Source: Muribaculum sp.
GTDB taxonomy: Bacteria; Bacillota; Clostridia; Lachnospirales; Lachnospiraceae
Direction of reading: 5' to 3'
Assembly: GCA_023663505.1 (NCBI GenBank)
Contig: JAMPHH010000045.1
Coordinates: 1-26,812 of the forward strand
DNA: 26,812 nucleotides
Numbering within the stretch: position 1 is the first letter of the stretch; each line of letters opens with the position of its first letter. The notes beneath the pieces were generated by a model. The model saw nothing but the letters and a program-made list of their open reading frames with translations, was not told where the DNA came from and did not search any database. Both the position numbers and the translations under genes were made by a program. Below are positions 1 to 7,276 of this stretch, in pieces.

Positions 1-408
1 GCGAAAAGCCCAGACATGCATACTGTGTCAGATAACGCCAACCACAATGTGCTGACTGCCGTATGCCAACCTATAACTTGGCAGGACACTGTATGGTGTT
101 TGCATGGGTATAAGGATATGCTCAGATGTGATTTTATGAAATTAGTGTAACATGCTTCGCCTAAAAAGGCAAGACATTTTTAACGCATTTGTTTTAGAGT
201 TGCCTGTTTAGTGCTTCGCTATTGTTAATATTCACGGTGCAAACTAGCTGACAAAGCGGATAAGAGAAGCGGCGTGAAAAATTAAGAATTTTTAATAAAA
301 TATCAGGGAGATATATGATAACATAAACATAACAGCCTGACAAACAGGTGGGGGCATTTTGGCAAATGAAAAATAAGTTAGATAAAGGACATTGGAAGGA
401 ATAAATAT
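1..408. other. Gene-poor AT-rich left edge
   Basis: No convincing complete gene was found here. One frame is open from the first base to a stop at 148-150 (49 codons, reading ...HNVLTAVCQPITWQDTVW...) and could be the tail of a gene that starts outside the window, but it matches nothing I recognise and could be chance. After it there are several stops in all frames, a small hairpin (CCTG/CAGG near 335-347) and the ribosome site of the next gene (GGAAGGA near 395). Confidence 0.3.
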
Positions 409-786
409 ATGTTGGATAAAAGATATTATGAGGGATATGAGGGGGAAGGAGAGGTAAAGGTATGGAGTGATGATAATGGTGTAGAGACTGGAATGGTTAT
501 ATGGAGAGGGTTCTTTGAAACAATATTAGAAGGATGTTTTAGAACAGATTTTTTAAAAAATGGAATTATTGAGTGTTATTATAACCAGAATGGATTCTAT
601 GATGGCAAATGGGAGATGCAATTTCCTTCTATTGTGCTGCAAGAGATTGAGAGATTTGATGAGAATCTGGTACATACAAAGAGTAAAGAAATAATAAATA
701 AATCCAAGGAAGTCATTGTGCTGCTCACGTTGTTTATAAATATTGCTATTGAAAACGGGCAAAAAATATATGTTGAATATATTTAG
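409..786 (+). CDS. Small acidic protein, possible orphan immunity protein
   Basis: This is a 125-residue protein that I cannot assign to a named family. It starts at ATG 409 with a GGAAGGA ribosome site about 8 nt upstream. The N-terminal half is rich in Glu, Asp, Gly and aromatic residues (YEGYEGEGEVKVW), followed by beta-type segments (GMVIWRGFFETILEGCF) and a hydrophobic C-terminal stretch near residues 102-113 (VIVLLTLFINIAI). No signal peptide is visible. It is first in a row of three small AT-rich genes on the same strand, each with its own ribosome site. That layout, with small size and acidity, is typical of immunity-gene arrays left downstream of polymorphic toxins. The immunity role is inferred from context only; no toxin is present in the window. 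Confidence 0.6.
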   Translation: MLDKRYYEGYEGEGEVKVWSDDNGVETGMVIWRGFFETILEGCFRTDFLKNGIIECYYNQNGFYDGKWEMQFPSIVLQEIERFDENLVHTKSKEIINKSKEVIVLLTLFINIAIENGQKIYVEYI

Positions 787-866
787 CTGTCAAAAATTAG
801 ATTTTCCGCATTATAGTTGTATGTGATGACAAAAACGCAATCAATAATCATTAGGAGGAACGAGTA

Positions 867-1304
867 ATGTCAATATGCGTTTGTGGAAGGATAAAGCGAA
901 AATGTATAGATGAGGATTTGTTAGAAAGACTTTTGTCAGATTACTATTCCTCGGGAAGCGATATCGTAAGAAAAAAAGATGGAAATTGCGTAACATATGA
1001 AATTGTGAACAGTGAAGATGATGTGATAATATCTTTTGTAAATGAAAGAAAGGCACCATACAATGTGTATGATTCCACTATCACAGGCGATGAATTTGAG
1101 TATGTTCAGTTAATATTATTTGATATAAACAAGGAAAAGGCAACTATTGATCAATATAAAAAAATAATAAGATTTCTCATTTATATAAAACAAAAAATTA
1201 ATAGCGATATATTGATTACATCGGATGTACATAATGATATATGCTTATTGAAGAACCAAGAGATTATATGGTCTCGGGAATTACAGGCGCGGGAATTGAT
1301 GTAA
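867..1304 (+). CDS. Small hypothetical protein, immunity-like
   Basis: This 145-residue soluble protein begins at ATG 867, which has a strong AGGAGG ribosome site about 7 nt upstream (near 853-858). It has no signal peptide or membrane segment. The middle alternates charged and beta-forming segments (YEIVNSEDDVIISFVNE), and the C-terminal third contains DILITSDVHNDICLLKNQ, a pattern that resembles small immunity proteins with a beta-sandwich fold. I cannot name the family. It lies between two other small acidic proteins in the same orientation. The coding sequence is very AT-rich compared with the kinase, carB and addAB genes further right, which suggests acquired accessory DNA. The open reading frame is secure; the function is not. 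Confidence 0.6.
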   Translation: MSICVCGRIKRKCIDEDLLERLLSDYYSSGSDIVRKKDGNCVTYEIVNSEDDVIISFVNERKAPYNVYDSTITGDEFEYVQLILFDINKEKATIDQYKKIIRFLIYIKQKINSDILITSDVHNDICLLKNQEIIWSRELQARELM

Positions 1305-1442
1305 ATTGATTACGAGGATATTGACTCCCTAAGTGTGTTTGGGTCAGGATAGCGGGAGGTGTATTTTATGATGAAGAATGCTAAATGATATGTGGGAGAA
1401 ATGGTAAAATTGGAATATTTTTATACCGTAGGGAGGGAAAAT

Positions 1443-1835
1443 ATGAGCCATATTCGTTTAGCTGATCAAGTTATGAACTTGCTTTTAAATGGAGAAGATG
1501 AAGTTCTTCGTATTCTGAGGGAACAATATAAAAATGCCGGTATTGTTTTAGAGGAGGATAACGAAGCAGGGTTTTATATTAATTATTATGTAGATAGAAC
1601 AATCAATCCAATAAGTTTAGTAAATAGTACATTTCAAATTGGCGATGTTGATGGAATGATAAATGGTATAGATGGAGCTGTAGGTTTTATATTGTATATT
1701 AAGGACGGTTACTTGGAAATGTTGGAAGGATATACAAATGCAGTTGATAAGTGGCCGGAAACAGATGCAGAAATAAATCTTGATTATGATTCGCAGCCTC
1801 GAAACTATGAATTGCTGCGGAAAAAGTGGGGGTAG
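1443..1835 (+). CDS. Small acidic protein, probable immunity-type protein
   Basis: The reading frame is open from a GTG at 1392, but ATG 1443 is the better start: a GGGAGGG ribosome site lies about 7 nt before it, whereas the GTG has none of comparable quality. The product is about 130 residues, soluble and acidic. The segment GFILYIKDGYLEMLEGYTNA, followed by KWPE, resembles a recurring C-terminal motif (DGY-x-x-x-LEGY-x-x-x-x-WP) in small Firmicute and proteobacterial proteins found beside polymorphic toxins; this comparison is from memory. The stop is six bases before the TTG start of the next gene, so the two may be co-translated. The toxin partner is not in the window. A bacterial immunity role is likely but unproven. 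Confidence 0.6.
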   Translation: MSHIRLADQVMNLLLNGEDEVLRILREQYKNAGIVLEEDNEAGFYINYYVDRTINPISLVNSTFQIGDVDGMINGIDGAVGFILYIKDGYLEMLEGYTNAVDKWPETDAEINLDYDSQPRNYELLRKKWG

Positions 1836-1841
1836 ATAAGC

Positions 1842-3602
1842 TTGGGACAAAAAAGTAAAATAATCCGATATCTGTCAGTGCTTGCCATCATATTTTTGAC
1901 AGCACTGGCGTTTGAGATGACAGGGGGACAAGCAAACAGGGGGCAAGAGAGTGTGCCCAATGTCTGCCAGACGGATTATACAAAAATCACCTATTCAGAT
2001 GGTTTTTACTATTATCAGAGTGCGGCGGATCGCTATTACCTGTACCGTTCAGACGAAAGCGGGGAGAACAGGGAATGTCTTGCAAAGCAGGTGCCACAAG
2101 AGATTTATGTGATGGGGGACTGGGTGTATTTCACCAATCTGACCCAGGGTTCCCAGCTGTTTAAGATCAGGACGGACGGAAGCGGTATGGAGCTGGTCTG
2201 CGGGGAGAGGATTAAGCGTTTTCTGCCCATGGAAGGAAAGTTTTACTGCCTGTCTGAAACGGAAAACGGCGGCAGGATTTTTTCCTGTACACAAGAGGGA
2301 GAGACGAAAAACCTTTTTGAAGGGAAATGCAACTGGCTCTGTACTGATGGGGAACTTCTGTATTTTGAGACGGACAATCCTGAATGGGCGGACGGCATGA
2401 ATTTGGCGGAAAATGCGCAGGAAGAAGCGAAATCCCATACGGTTGCCATTGATGGAGAAGGGATGATAAAGGAAAAGTATGGGACAGTCCTAGAAAAGCT
2501 GTTTTCAACGGAAAAATACCTGTATTATTGCGAGTCAAGGGAGGCAGGCAACGAATATATAAATGAGATTGTAAGGCTAGATCGGCAAGCGGGCAGCCTG
2601 AAGCGATATAGGTTGCCGGATATTTCAATATCGTGGTGGAGAGATATTTCCTATGCGGTCTGTCATGGAAAAGTCTATGTATTTATGTATGATCGCTATA
2701 CCCCTGCATACCATATCTTTCAATACCGGGAAGAAGCGGAGGAATTTGAGAAAATCTGTCCGCAGGGGAAAATTGAAGGAAGAAGCACCTTTTACAGCAA
2801 GGCGGAAGGTATCCATCTGGTCAACGACAGGATTTTTTTAAAAAGCTATGAGGGGGAAGGTTTTGGACAGCTCTGGCATGTGCTGGACATATCCGGTGGA
2901 GAAGAAACCCTGTTTGAAGGGATGGAAAAGCCTGTGGCAGTGGCCACAATGGGAATTGATTGGGGAAGGTCACGAGAGGGATACGTGGAGCAGGACATTG
3001 AGTACAGCGGGGAAAGGGAAGACGGGCAGGGATTCATCATGGCGACAGACCTGACGCTTCCAAGGATTGGCGGGGAGGTTCCTGCCGCTGATGTGATCAA
3101 TGGGAAAATCAGGAGAGATGCAGAGCAGCTTTATGAAGAACAGCTTGCTTTTCATGAGACAGAGGAAGTACAGGAGGCAATAGTTAATGCGGGAGGAGAT
3201 ACTTCAGGAGGTTCCCTTTACTGCTGTTGGGCATATGCGGCTGAGCGTTATGTGAGCATTGTATACAAAAAACAATTGTACGCATATAGTGGAATAAGAT
3301 ACAAGGAGTATGTGACCAGGCTGTATTCATCAGAGACGGGGGAGGAACTGCAGCCCCGGGACTTGTTTGCGGCGGATTGGGAAGAGGCATCCCTGCGCCT
3401 TTCCTACCTTATCAGACGAACAGAGATGGGAATTGACTACTGTGATGGCTATTTGTTCTCCCTGGATGAAAAGAAGGACAAGGTATTTTATTGTCTTACA
3501 GAGAATGGATTGGAGGTTTTTTGGGAAGAGACTTGGGTAGAATATGCTGAACCTCAATTTATTATTCCATATGAGGAATTGGAGGATATTTGGGCATATT
3601 AA
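1842..3602 (+). CDS. Secreted/anchored DUF5050-like protein with RsiV-like C-terminal domain
   Basis: This 586-residue protein starts at TTG 1842 behind a G-rich ribosome site, six bases after the preceding stop. Residues about 8-27 form one hydrophobic segment (a signal peptide or membrane anchor), so the bulk should lie outside the membrane. Residues about 45-380 contain repeats of the type YYY-x-x-x-YLYR, WVYFTN and LFKIRTDGSG, the hallmark of DUF5050-like beta-propeller proteins common in Clostridia. The last ~150 residues (SIVYKKQLYAYSG, GEELQPRDLFA, the PQFIIPYEELEDIW ending) resemble the DUF3298 domain of RsiV, which in Bacillus binds lysozyme as an anti-sigma factor. No cytoplasmic anti-sigma segment precedes the membrane segment, so a sensing or binding role outside the cell is more likely than sigma control. 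Domain calls are by pattern. Confidence 0.7.
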   Translation: MGQKSKIIRYLSVLAIIFLTALAFEMTGGQANRGQESVPNVCQTDYTKITYSDGFYYYQSAADRYYLYRSDESGENRECLAKQVPQEIYVMGDWVYFTNLTQGSQLFKIRTDGSGMELVCGERIKRFLPMEGKFYCLSETENGGRIFSCTQEGETKNLFEGKCNWLCTDGELLYFETDNPEWADGMNLAENAQEEAKSHTVAIDGEGMIKEKYGTVLEKLFSTEKYLYYCESREAGNEYINEIVRLDRQAGSLKRYRLPDISISWWRDISYAVCHGKVYVFMYDRYTPAYHIFQYREEAEEFEKICPQGKIEGRSTFYSKAEGIHLVNDRIFLKSYEGEGFGQLWHVLDISGGEETLFEGMEKPVAVATMGIDWGRSREGYVEQDIEYSGEREDGQGFIMATDLTLPRIGGEVPAADVINGKIRRDAEQLYEEQLAFHETEEVQEAIVNAGGDTSGGSLYCCWAYAAERYVSIVYKKQLYAYSGIRYKEYVTRLYSSETGEELQPRDLFAADWEEASLRLSYLIRRTEMGIDYCDGYLFSLDEKKDKVFYCLTENGLEVFWEETWVEYAEPQFIIPYEELEDIWAY

Positions 3603-3769
3603 AGGAACACAGGAGAGAGGAAGATAGTGAGACGGATCTCCCATCGCCCTAGAGAATATGGATAGTTCATTCATGGAATTTTGGGGAGCAGAGGTTGATT
3701 TTAATCTAAACAATTACCGCTTAAAAAATAGTGGTGCCGGAAGAAAACGACAAATGAGGTGTTGGATAT

Positions 3770-4738
3770 ATGCGAAATAAACAGGTATTGGTCGTATTAG
3801 GAATCCTTGTTTTGATTATTATATGTATCTGGAAGGTCGGAACACATTTTGATCAGAAAGGGAACCATGTTGATAAGGTTATAACGGAAGAACAGTCTTT
3901 GCCCACGGATGTGGCAGAAGAAATAGAAGAAGCAAAAGCTTATATTTCGACAACTCATTACATTGATGACGAATTGTATGCGGCGATAAAGGAAATCTAT
4001 GATGAAATTGATTTCAGCGGGGAATTCAATCAGGGAGATTATGCGAAATATGATCTGTACAAGAGGCAGTATAAAAAGATGATGGATGGTGAGGTGAAGA
4101 TTAAGGTTAAGGACCCTGAAACAGATAAGGAGAAGTATGAGTATCTGTATGAGCTGGGGGAATTCAGGGATGCGATTAAACACGAAGCAGGTGGGGAGCC
4201 TCAGGAGTATTATGAGAAAGAGTGCATATATTACTTTTTTGACATGGATGGAGATAATAATCCGGAATTATTTATTACCAACAACCGTAGATTTACTTAT
4301 ATTTTCAAGTATGAGGAAGAATCCGACCAAATTGTAATGTGGGATGAGATTATATCAAGCCATATATTTTTTTACGGAACGCTGAAATTTGGGTTTATGG
4401 GTGGCTGGACAGAACAAGGTGGTGTTATTGACGGGCTGATTGGTTTGGACAGCAGTGGAGACTATATTTTTTTTGTACGATTTAAAACAGCGTATCCACA
4501 AATTCAAAACAGTTTGGAGGACTATGATTGTTTTGTGGCATTGCCGGACCATATGGAACCGGGTGATTGGATGAAAAGCCAGGCGGTTTATGACAATGTA
4601 GATGAGAGCTACTATTTTCAGGTCACGCAGGAACAGTTTTATGAGTTGACAGGGGAATATTACAGAATGAAGGAAAGCTACGACGAAAGAATTAAGGAGA
4701 TGACATACGCCTATGAAGAATTGTTCGACTCGAAATAG
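3770..4738 (+). CDS. Membrane-anchored hypothetical protein
   Basis: This 322-residue protein has ATG 3770 preceded by GAGGTG about 8 nt upstream. A single N-terminal hydrophobic segment at residues 5-22 (VLVVLGILVLIIICIW) should anchor or export it; there is no clear lipobox cysteine after a signal peptide. The rest is acidic and rich in Tyr, Asp and Glu. Near residues 160-170 it has YYFFDMDGDNNPELFI, a D-x-D-G-D calcium-loop-like pattern followed by PELFI that recurs in clostridial extracellular proteins. No enzyme motif was seen. The 167-bp gap to the previous gene contains no gene I can support. It is probably part of the same surface-protein island. Function unknown. Confidence 0.65.
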   Translation: MRNKQVLVVLGILVLIIICIWKVGTHFDQKGNHVDKVITEEQSLPTDVAEEIEEAKAYISTTHYIDDELYAAIKEIYDEIDFSGEFNQGDYAKYDLYKRQYKKMMDGEVKIKVKDPETDKEKYEYLYELGEFRDAIKHEAGGEPQEYYEKECIYYFFDMDGDNNPELFITNNRRFTYIFKYEEESDQIVMWDEIISSHIFFYGTLKFGFMGGWTEQGGVIDGLIGLDSSGDYIFFVRFKTAYPQIQNSLEDYDCFVALPDHMEPGDWMKSQAVYDNVDESYYFQVTQEQFYELTGEYYRMKESYDERIKEMTYAYEELFDSK

Positions 4739-4779
4739 GGTGTGCTTTTGAGAGAATCATATGGGACGGGGCAGATGGA

Positions 4780-5016
4780 ATGAACGGAAGAAAAACAGTG
4801 TATTTACATGTGATTTTAGGATTATTTATCGCGGTTTTGTCAGGGGACTTGGGCTTTATTCTGCGTGATTGCATGGCGGATTCCGACTCAGGGTGCTCTG
4901 CGGCGAGTTTTGAAGAAAAAGCTCTTGCAGTGGACATATCGGAGCTTTTGCAAGAGGAAGAACAACAATTTCTGGAGGACGATAGTATTTTTGTAAATCC
5001 GCTTTGCAACATTTGA
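4780..5016 (+). CDS. Small membrane-anchored hypothetical protein
   Basis: This is a 78-residue open reading frame at ATG 4780, 41 bp after the preceding gene. A GGGG stretch about 10 nt upstream is the only ribosome-site candidate. Residues 8-27 are hydrophobic (YLHVILGLFIAVLSGDLGFI), followed by two Cys residues and a strongly acidic tail (ELLQEEEQQFLEDD). It could be a small anchored protein or the broken N-terminus of a longer secreted protein. I recognise no family. It is co-directional with the two larger anchored proteins upstream and may be expressed with them. Confidence 0.4.
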   Translation: MNGRKTVYLHVILGLFIAVLSGDLGFILRDCMADSDSGCSAASFEEKALAVDISELLQEEEQQFLEDDSIFVNPLCNI

Positions 5017-5138
5017 TTTTCACTGTATAATAAATAAGCAGGCATGTCCACAAGCTGTTGCAGTAAAGGAATGCAATACCTCTGCAAATCCCAAGAGACC
5101 GTTTATGACATCGTATCAACCGTTCATGTCTTTGCTCA

Positions 5139-5167
5139 TTGACTTTTCGTATCCAAGCCCCTAATAT
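5139..5167 (+). promoter_or_regulatory. Promoter of the multi-pass membrane protein gene
   Basis: TTGACT at 5139-5144 and TAATAT at 5162-5167 are separated by exactly 17 bp, a good vegetative promoter. The reading frame of the next gene stays open back to a TTG at 5139, but that would start inside this promoter, so the promoter also helps fix the real start at ATG 5226. A CCCCTT/AAGGGG pair (5182-5187 with 5213-5218) could fold over the ribosome site. Confidence 0.6.
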
Positions 5168-5225
5168 AAACGAGACGCGTACCCCTTGCGGGCTTCAACA
5201 TTTTACTTATGAAAGGGGCTTTATA

Positions 5226-6143
5226 ATGAATGCAAATCAAGCTTTTAAACAAACAATCAAATTTGTGTGGATGAAGCTCGCCTTGGGCGGGTGCGCAATC
5301 GCGTTTTCCATTGTGTTGGGACTGATATTGATGGGCGTCTCCGCACTGGATCCTAACGGCGTTGTGGCGGTGTATGCGATGGTATTATGGTTCTGCCTGT
5401 CCGTGGCAGCCGTGGGAATTTCACAGTATTATCTGGGCTATCTGTTAAAGGCGGGGCATATTGCGGTAGTTACTGCCTTAGTGACAAAGGGCAGCTTGCC
5501 GGAGGACTCCTTTGCGTATGGCATCGAAACGGTAAAGAAAAAATTTGCCACTGCTGCAGCTTATTTTGCAGTGGATCGTCTGGTGTCGGGTGCCGTGAAC
5601 CAGATCAATAACGGGCTTGATATCGTGGGGAATGTTTTGGGCAAGCTTCCGGGAATGGATTCCGTGGTCTCCTTTGCGAAATCCTTTGTGAATATCGCGC
5701 TTGGCAACGTGGACGAATGTTGTCTGGCATATACCTTTTTCCATGAGGAGCAGTCCGCTTTTAAAAGCGCGGCGGACGGTGTGGTAATTTATTTTCAAAA
5801 TTGGAAAACTATATTAAAGGACGCTTTAAAAACGGCATTGGTCACTTTTATCGTCTCGATGATTGCGGGGCTGTTGCTGTTTCTTGTGACCGTGGGCGCA
5901 TTAGGGCTGCTTGGAATGCCCGGGCTTGGCGTGTTTTTTGTGTCTCTGATGCTGACCATGATGATTGTATTGATTGTAAAATCCGCCGTGATGGACAGCT
6001 ATACCATGGTATGTATGGTATGCTCTTATCTGCAGGTGGCGCCCACCACGGAGCTTACTTTTGATTTGTATGAAAAGCTGTGCGGGCTGTCCTCCAAATT
6101 CAAGAGCCTGTTCCAAAAGGCGAAGGAAGGAGCACGCATATAA
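5226..6143 (+). CDS. Multi-pass integral membrane protein
   Basis: This is a membrane protein of 305 residues. ATG 5226 is chosen because AAAGGGG lies about 7 nt before it and the frame upstream is occupied by a promoter. Hydrophobic segments are visible at about residues 15-40, 45-65, 68-90, 210-235 and 240-262. Between them is a soluble or peripheral stretch rich in Gly, Val and Asn (VSGAVNQINNGLDIVGNVLGKLPGMD). The C-terminus is cytosolic-looking and basic (SSKFKSLFQKAKEGARI). There is no ATP-binding domain. I do not recognise the family with confidence; the layout is loosely reminiscent of choline-transporter-like membrane proteins, but that is a weak impression. It ends 23 bp before the 3' end of a convergent gene. 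Confidence 0.65.
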   Translation: MNANQAFKQTIKFVWMKLALGGCAIAFSIVLGLILMGVSALDPNGVVAVYAMVLWFCLSVAAVGISQYYLGYLLKAGHIAVVTALVTKGSLPEDSFAYGIETVKKKFATAAAYFAVDRLVSGAVNQINNGLDIVGNVLGKLPGMDSVVSFAKSFVNIALGNVDECCLAYTFFHEEQSAFKSAADGVVIYFQNWKTILKDALKTALVTFIVSMIAGLLLFLVTVGALGLLGMPGLGVFFVSLMLTMMIVLIVKSAVMDSYTMVCMVCSYLQVAPTTELTFDLYEKLCGLSSKFKSLFQKAKEGARI

Positions 6144-6152
6144 AACTTTCGC

Positions 6153-6195
6153 GGCGGGGGCTGAAATTAATTGACATCAGCCTTCCCCCGCTCAT
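6153..6195. terminator. Possible bidirectional terminator between convergent genes
   Basis: GCGGGGG-CTGA at 6154-6164 can pair with TCAG-CC-TT-CCCCCGC at about 6177-6191 with a small bulge, enclosing the stop codon of the minus-strand gene. On the minus strand the stem is followed by a short T-containing tract (CGAAAGTTTTATA). Its position between two converging genes supports a terminator, but no long T run is present on the plus strand. Confidence 0.35.
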
Positions 6196-6403
6196 TGTCC
6201 GGCGCACCTGCGTTTCTGTCTGTGTAGCAGTCCAAAAGGGCTACCGTTTCGTTTGCCGGCTTGCCGTACATGTTGCAGCATTTGTGGGAGACCTCCGTGT
6301 CCGTTTTGTGCTCGTCTATCTCCACGCTCATGCGAACCACGCCGGATTGTGTCTCGTTGTCCAAATGTCTTAAGATATCTTCAATCAACCGCTCGTCGTT
6401 CAT
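6167..6403 (-). CDS. Small conserved hypothetical protein (MNDERLIEDIL... family)
   Basis: This minus-strand protein has 78 residues. ATG at 6403 is preferred over the TTG six bases upstream because GGGAGG sits 7 nt before the ATG. The protein is acidic and soluble, beginning MNDERLIEDILRHLDNE, with a central HKCCNMYGKP segment whose paired cysteines could bind metal or form a redox pair. No domain is recognised. The look of the N-terminus and the excellent ribosome site argue for a real gene; overlapping plus-strand frames in the same stretch have no ribosome site. It converges on the membrane protein gene. Confidence 0.6.
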   Translation of the reverse strand: MNDERLIEDILRHLDNETQSGVVRMSVEIDEHKTDTEVSHKCCNMYGKPANETVALLDCYTDRNAGAPDNERGKADVN

Positions 6404-6604
6404 ATCCAATCCTCCCGTTTTATAATACTATGGACTTATGGCTAAGGCTTCATCATGGTGCTGATGGTGAAGCGAATTTTCCTCAAATATCTGTAACTGT
6501 TAAAATTTGTAACTGTTCAGAACAGGTTGTTTTTGAGTAGTTACAAATATTCTAGCATATCGGATTATCTGAGACAACTGATATTTGATAAGGGTCAGTG
6601 CTGA

Positions 6605-6633
6605 TTGAAAAAGCATGGAATGAGTGTTAAAAT
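6605..6633 (+). promoter_or_regulatory. Promoter of the Imm1-like gene
   Basis: TTGAAA at 6605-6610 and TAAAAT at 6628-6633 are 17 bp apart, a close match to a vegetative promoter, placed about 30-60 bp upstream of the possible starts of the next gene. Confidence 0.55.
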
Positions 6634-6665
6634 ATACCTGAGCATTCTATAAAAAATGTTTGCAA

Positions 6666-7058
6666 ATGAATAAATGGAGGTTTATGGAAAGCATGGGAAC
6701 TGTCAGCACACAAAAAGGGGATTTTGATTTTCAATCGACAGATGACGTAATAGAATTTGTGCAAACAGCGGCACAGGAACAGGGAGAATTATGGATTAGC
6801 AGTGAACAGCCGTATCCCTGTATGGCAGTCTGCATCAATGGGAATCATGCCGCTGTTAATTTTTTCCAAGCTGAAGGGGGCGATATGTGGCTCTCCTACA
6901 ATGACGAAAATCAGGAGGAGGTTACTTTTATGGCGGACGGGGACGAATGGAGACCTGATGCCAGTGCGGTGATTGATGCAGATGCTATGTATGCGTGTAT
7001 TAGGGAGTTTTTAGATACGCATGAAAGACCAAGCTGTATTCAGTGGCAGGAATTGTAA
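6666..7058 (+). CDS. Imm1-like immunity protein
   Basis: This soluble acidic protein has about 130 residues. Its C-terminal half looks like the Imm1 immunity family: a PCMAVCINGNHAAVNFF strand pair, an acidic middle, and the characteristic ending R-P-S-C-I-x-W-Q-E-L. Imm1 proteins neutralise nuclease-type polymorphic toxins in the cytoplasm; that role comes from the family. The start is unclear: TTG 6660, ATG 6666, ATG 6684 (3 nt after a GGAGG at 6676-6680) and ATG 6693 (12 nt after it) are all possible. I give 6666 provisionally. The gene has its own promoter upstream and a perfect terminator downstream, so it is a single-gene unit with no toxin neighbour, which makes it an orphan immunity gene. 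Confidence 0.65.
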   Translation: MNKWRFMESMGTVSTQKGDFDFQSTDDVIEFVQTAAQEQGELWISSEQPYPCMAVCINGNHAAVNFFQAEGGDMWLSYNDENQEEVTFMADGDEWRPDASAVIDADAMYACIREFLDTHERPSCIQWQEL

Positions 7059-7116
7059 TAGGAATATACTTCTCACAATGAATGAGGCGATATAGCCGTT
7101 TGGATTGTTGGATAGA

Positions 7117-7153
7117 AAAGTTTTTGCACTCAAATGCAAAAACTTTATTTTTT
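7117..7153 (+). terminator. Rho-independent terminator after the Imm1-like gene
   Basis: A perfect 12-bp stem (AAAGTTTTTGCA at 7117-7128 with TGCAAAAACTTT at 7135-7146) with a 6-nt loop is followed by A and six T. It separates the accessory region from the signalling genes. A 10-bp unit (GCAGTTGAAT) is repeated twice just downstream at 7166-7185. Confidence 0.8.
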
Positions 7154-7199
7154 GAGCAGATTTTTGCAGTTGAATGCAGTTGAATGCGTGAAAAGAAAG

Positions 7200-7228
7200 T
7201 TGTTAATAGCTCGGAAACATGGTATAAT
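7200..7228 (+). promoter_or_regulatory. Promoter of the histidine kinase operon
   Basis: TTGTTA at 7200-7205 and a consensus TATAAT at 7223-7228 are separated by 17 bp. The open frame of the kinase extends back to 7184, but transcription from here begins downstream of that ATG, so the kinase must start later, at 7277. Confidence 0.7.
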
Positions 7229-7276
7229 TTCTTAATAAATGTCCAAAAGATTTATTCGGAAAGGAAGTTGAGGAAC

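Noticed and set aside
5139..5225. N-terminal extension of the membrane protein from a TTG at 5139.
   Set aside because: It starts inside a TTGACT-17-TAATAT promoter and lacks a ribosome site; ATG 5226 has AAAGGGG before it.
6080..6540. Two plus-strand frames overlapping the small minus-strand gene.
   Set aside because: No ribosome site or recognisable protein features; the minus-strand frame has GGGAGG at the right distance and a plausible protein.
7166..7185. Two tandem GCAGTTGAAT units downstream of the terminator.
   Set aside because: Only two short copies just upstream of the kinase promoter; too little to argue for a binding site or variable repeat.
7184..7276. N-terminal extension of the histidine kinase from ATG 7184.
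   Set aside because: The promoter at 7200-7228 lies inside it, and ATG 7277 has its own ribosome site and starts the PAS region directly.
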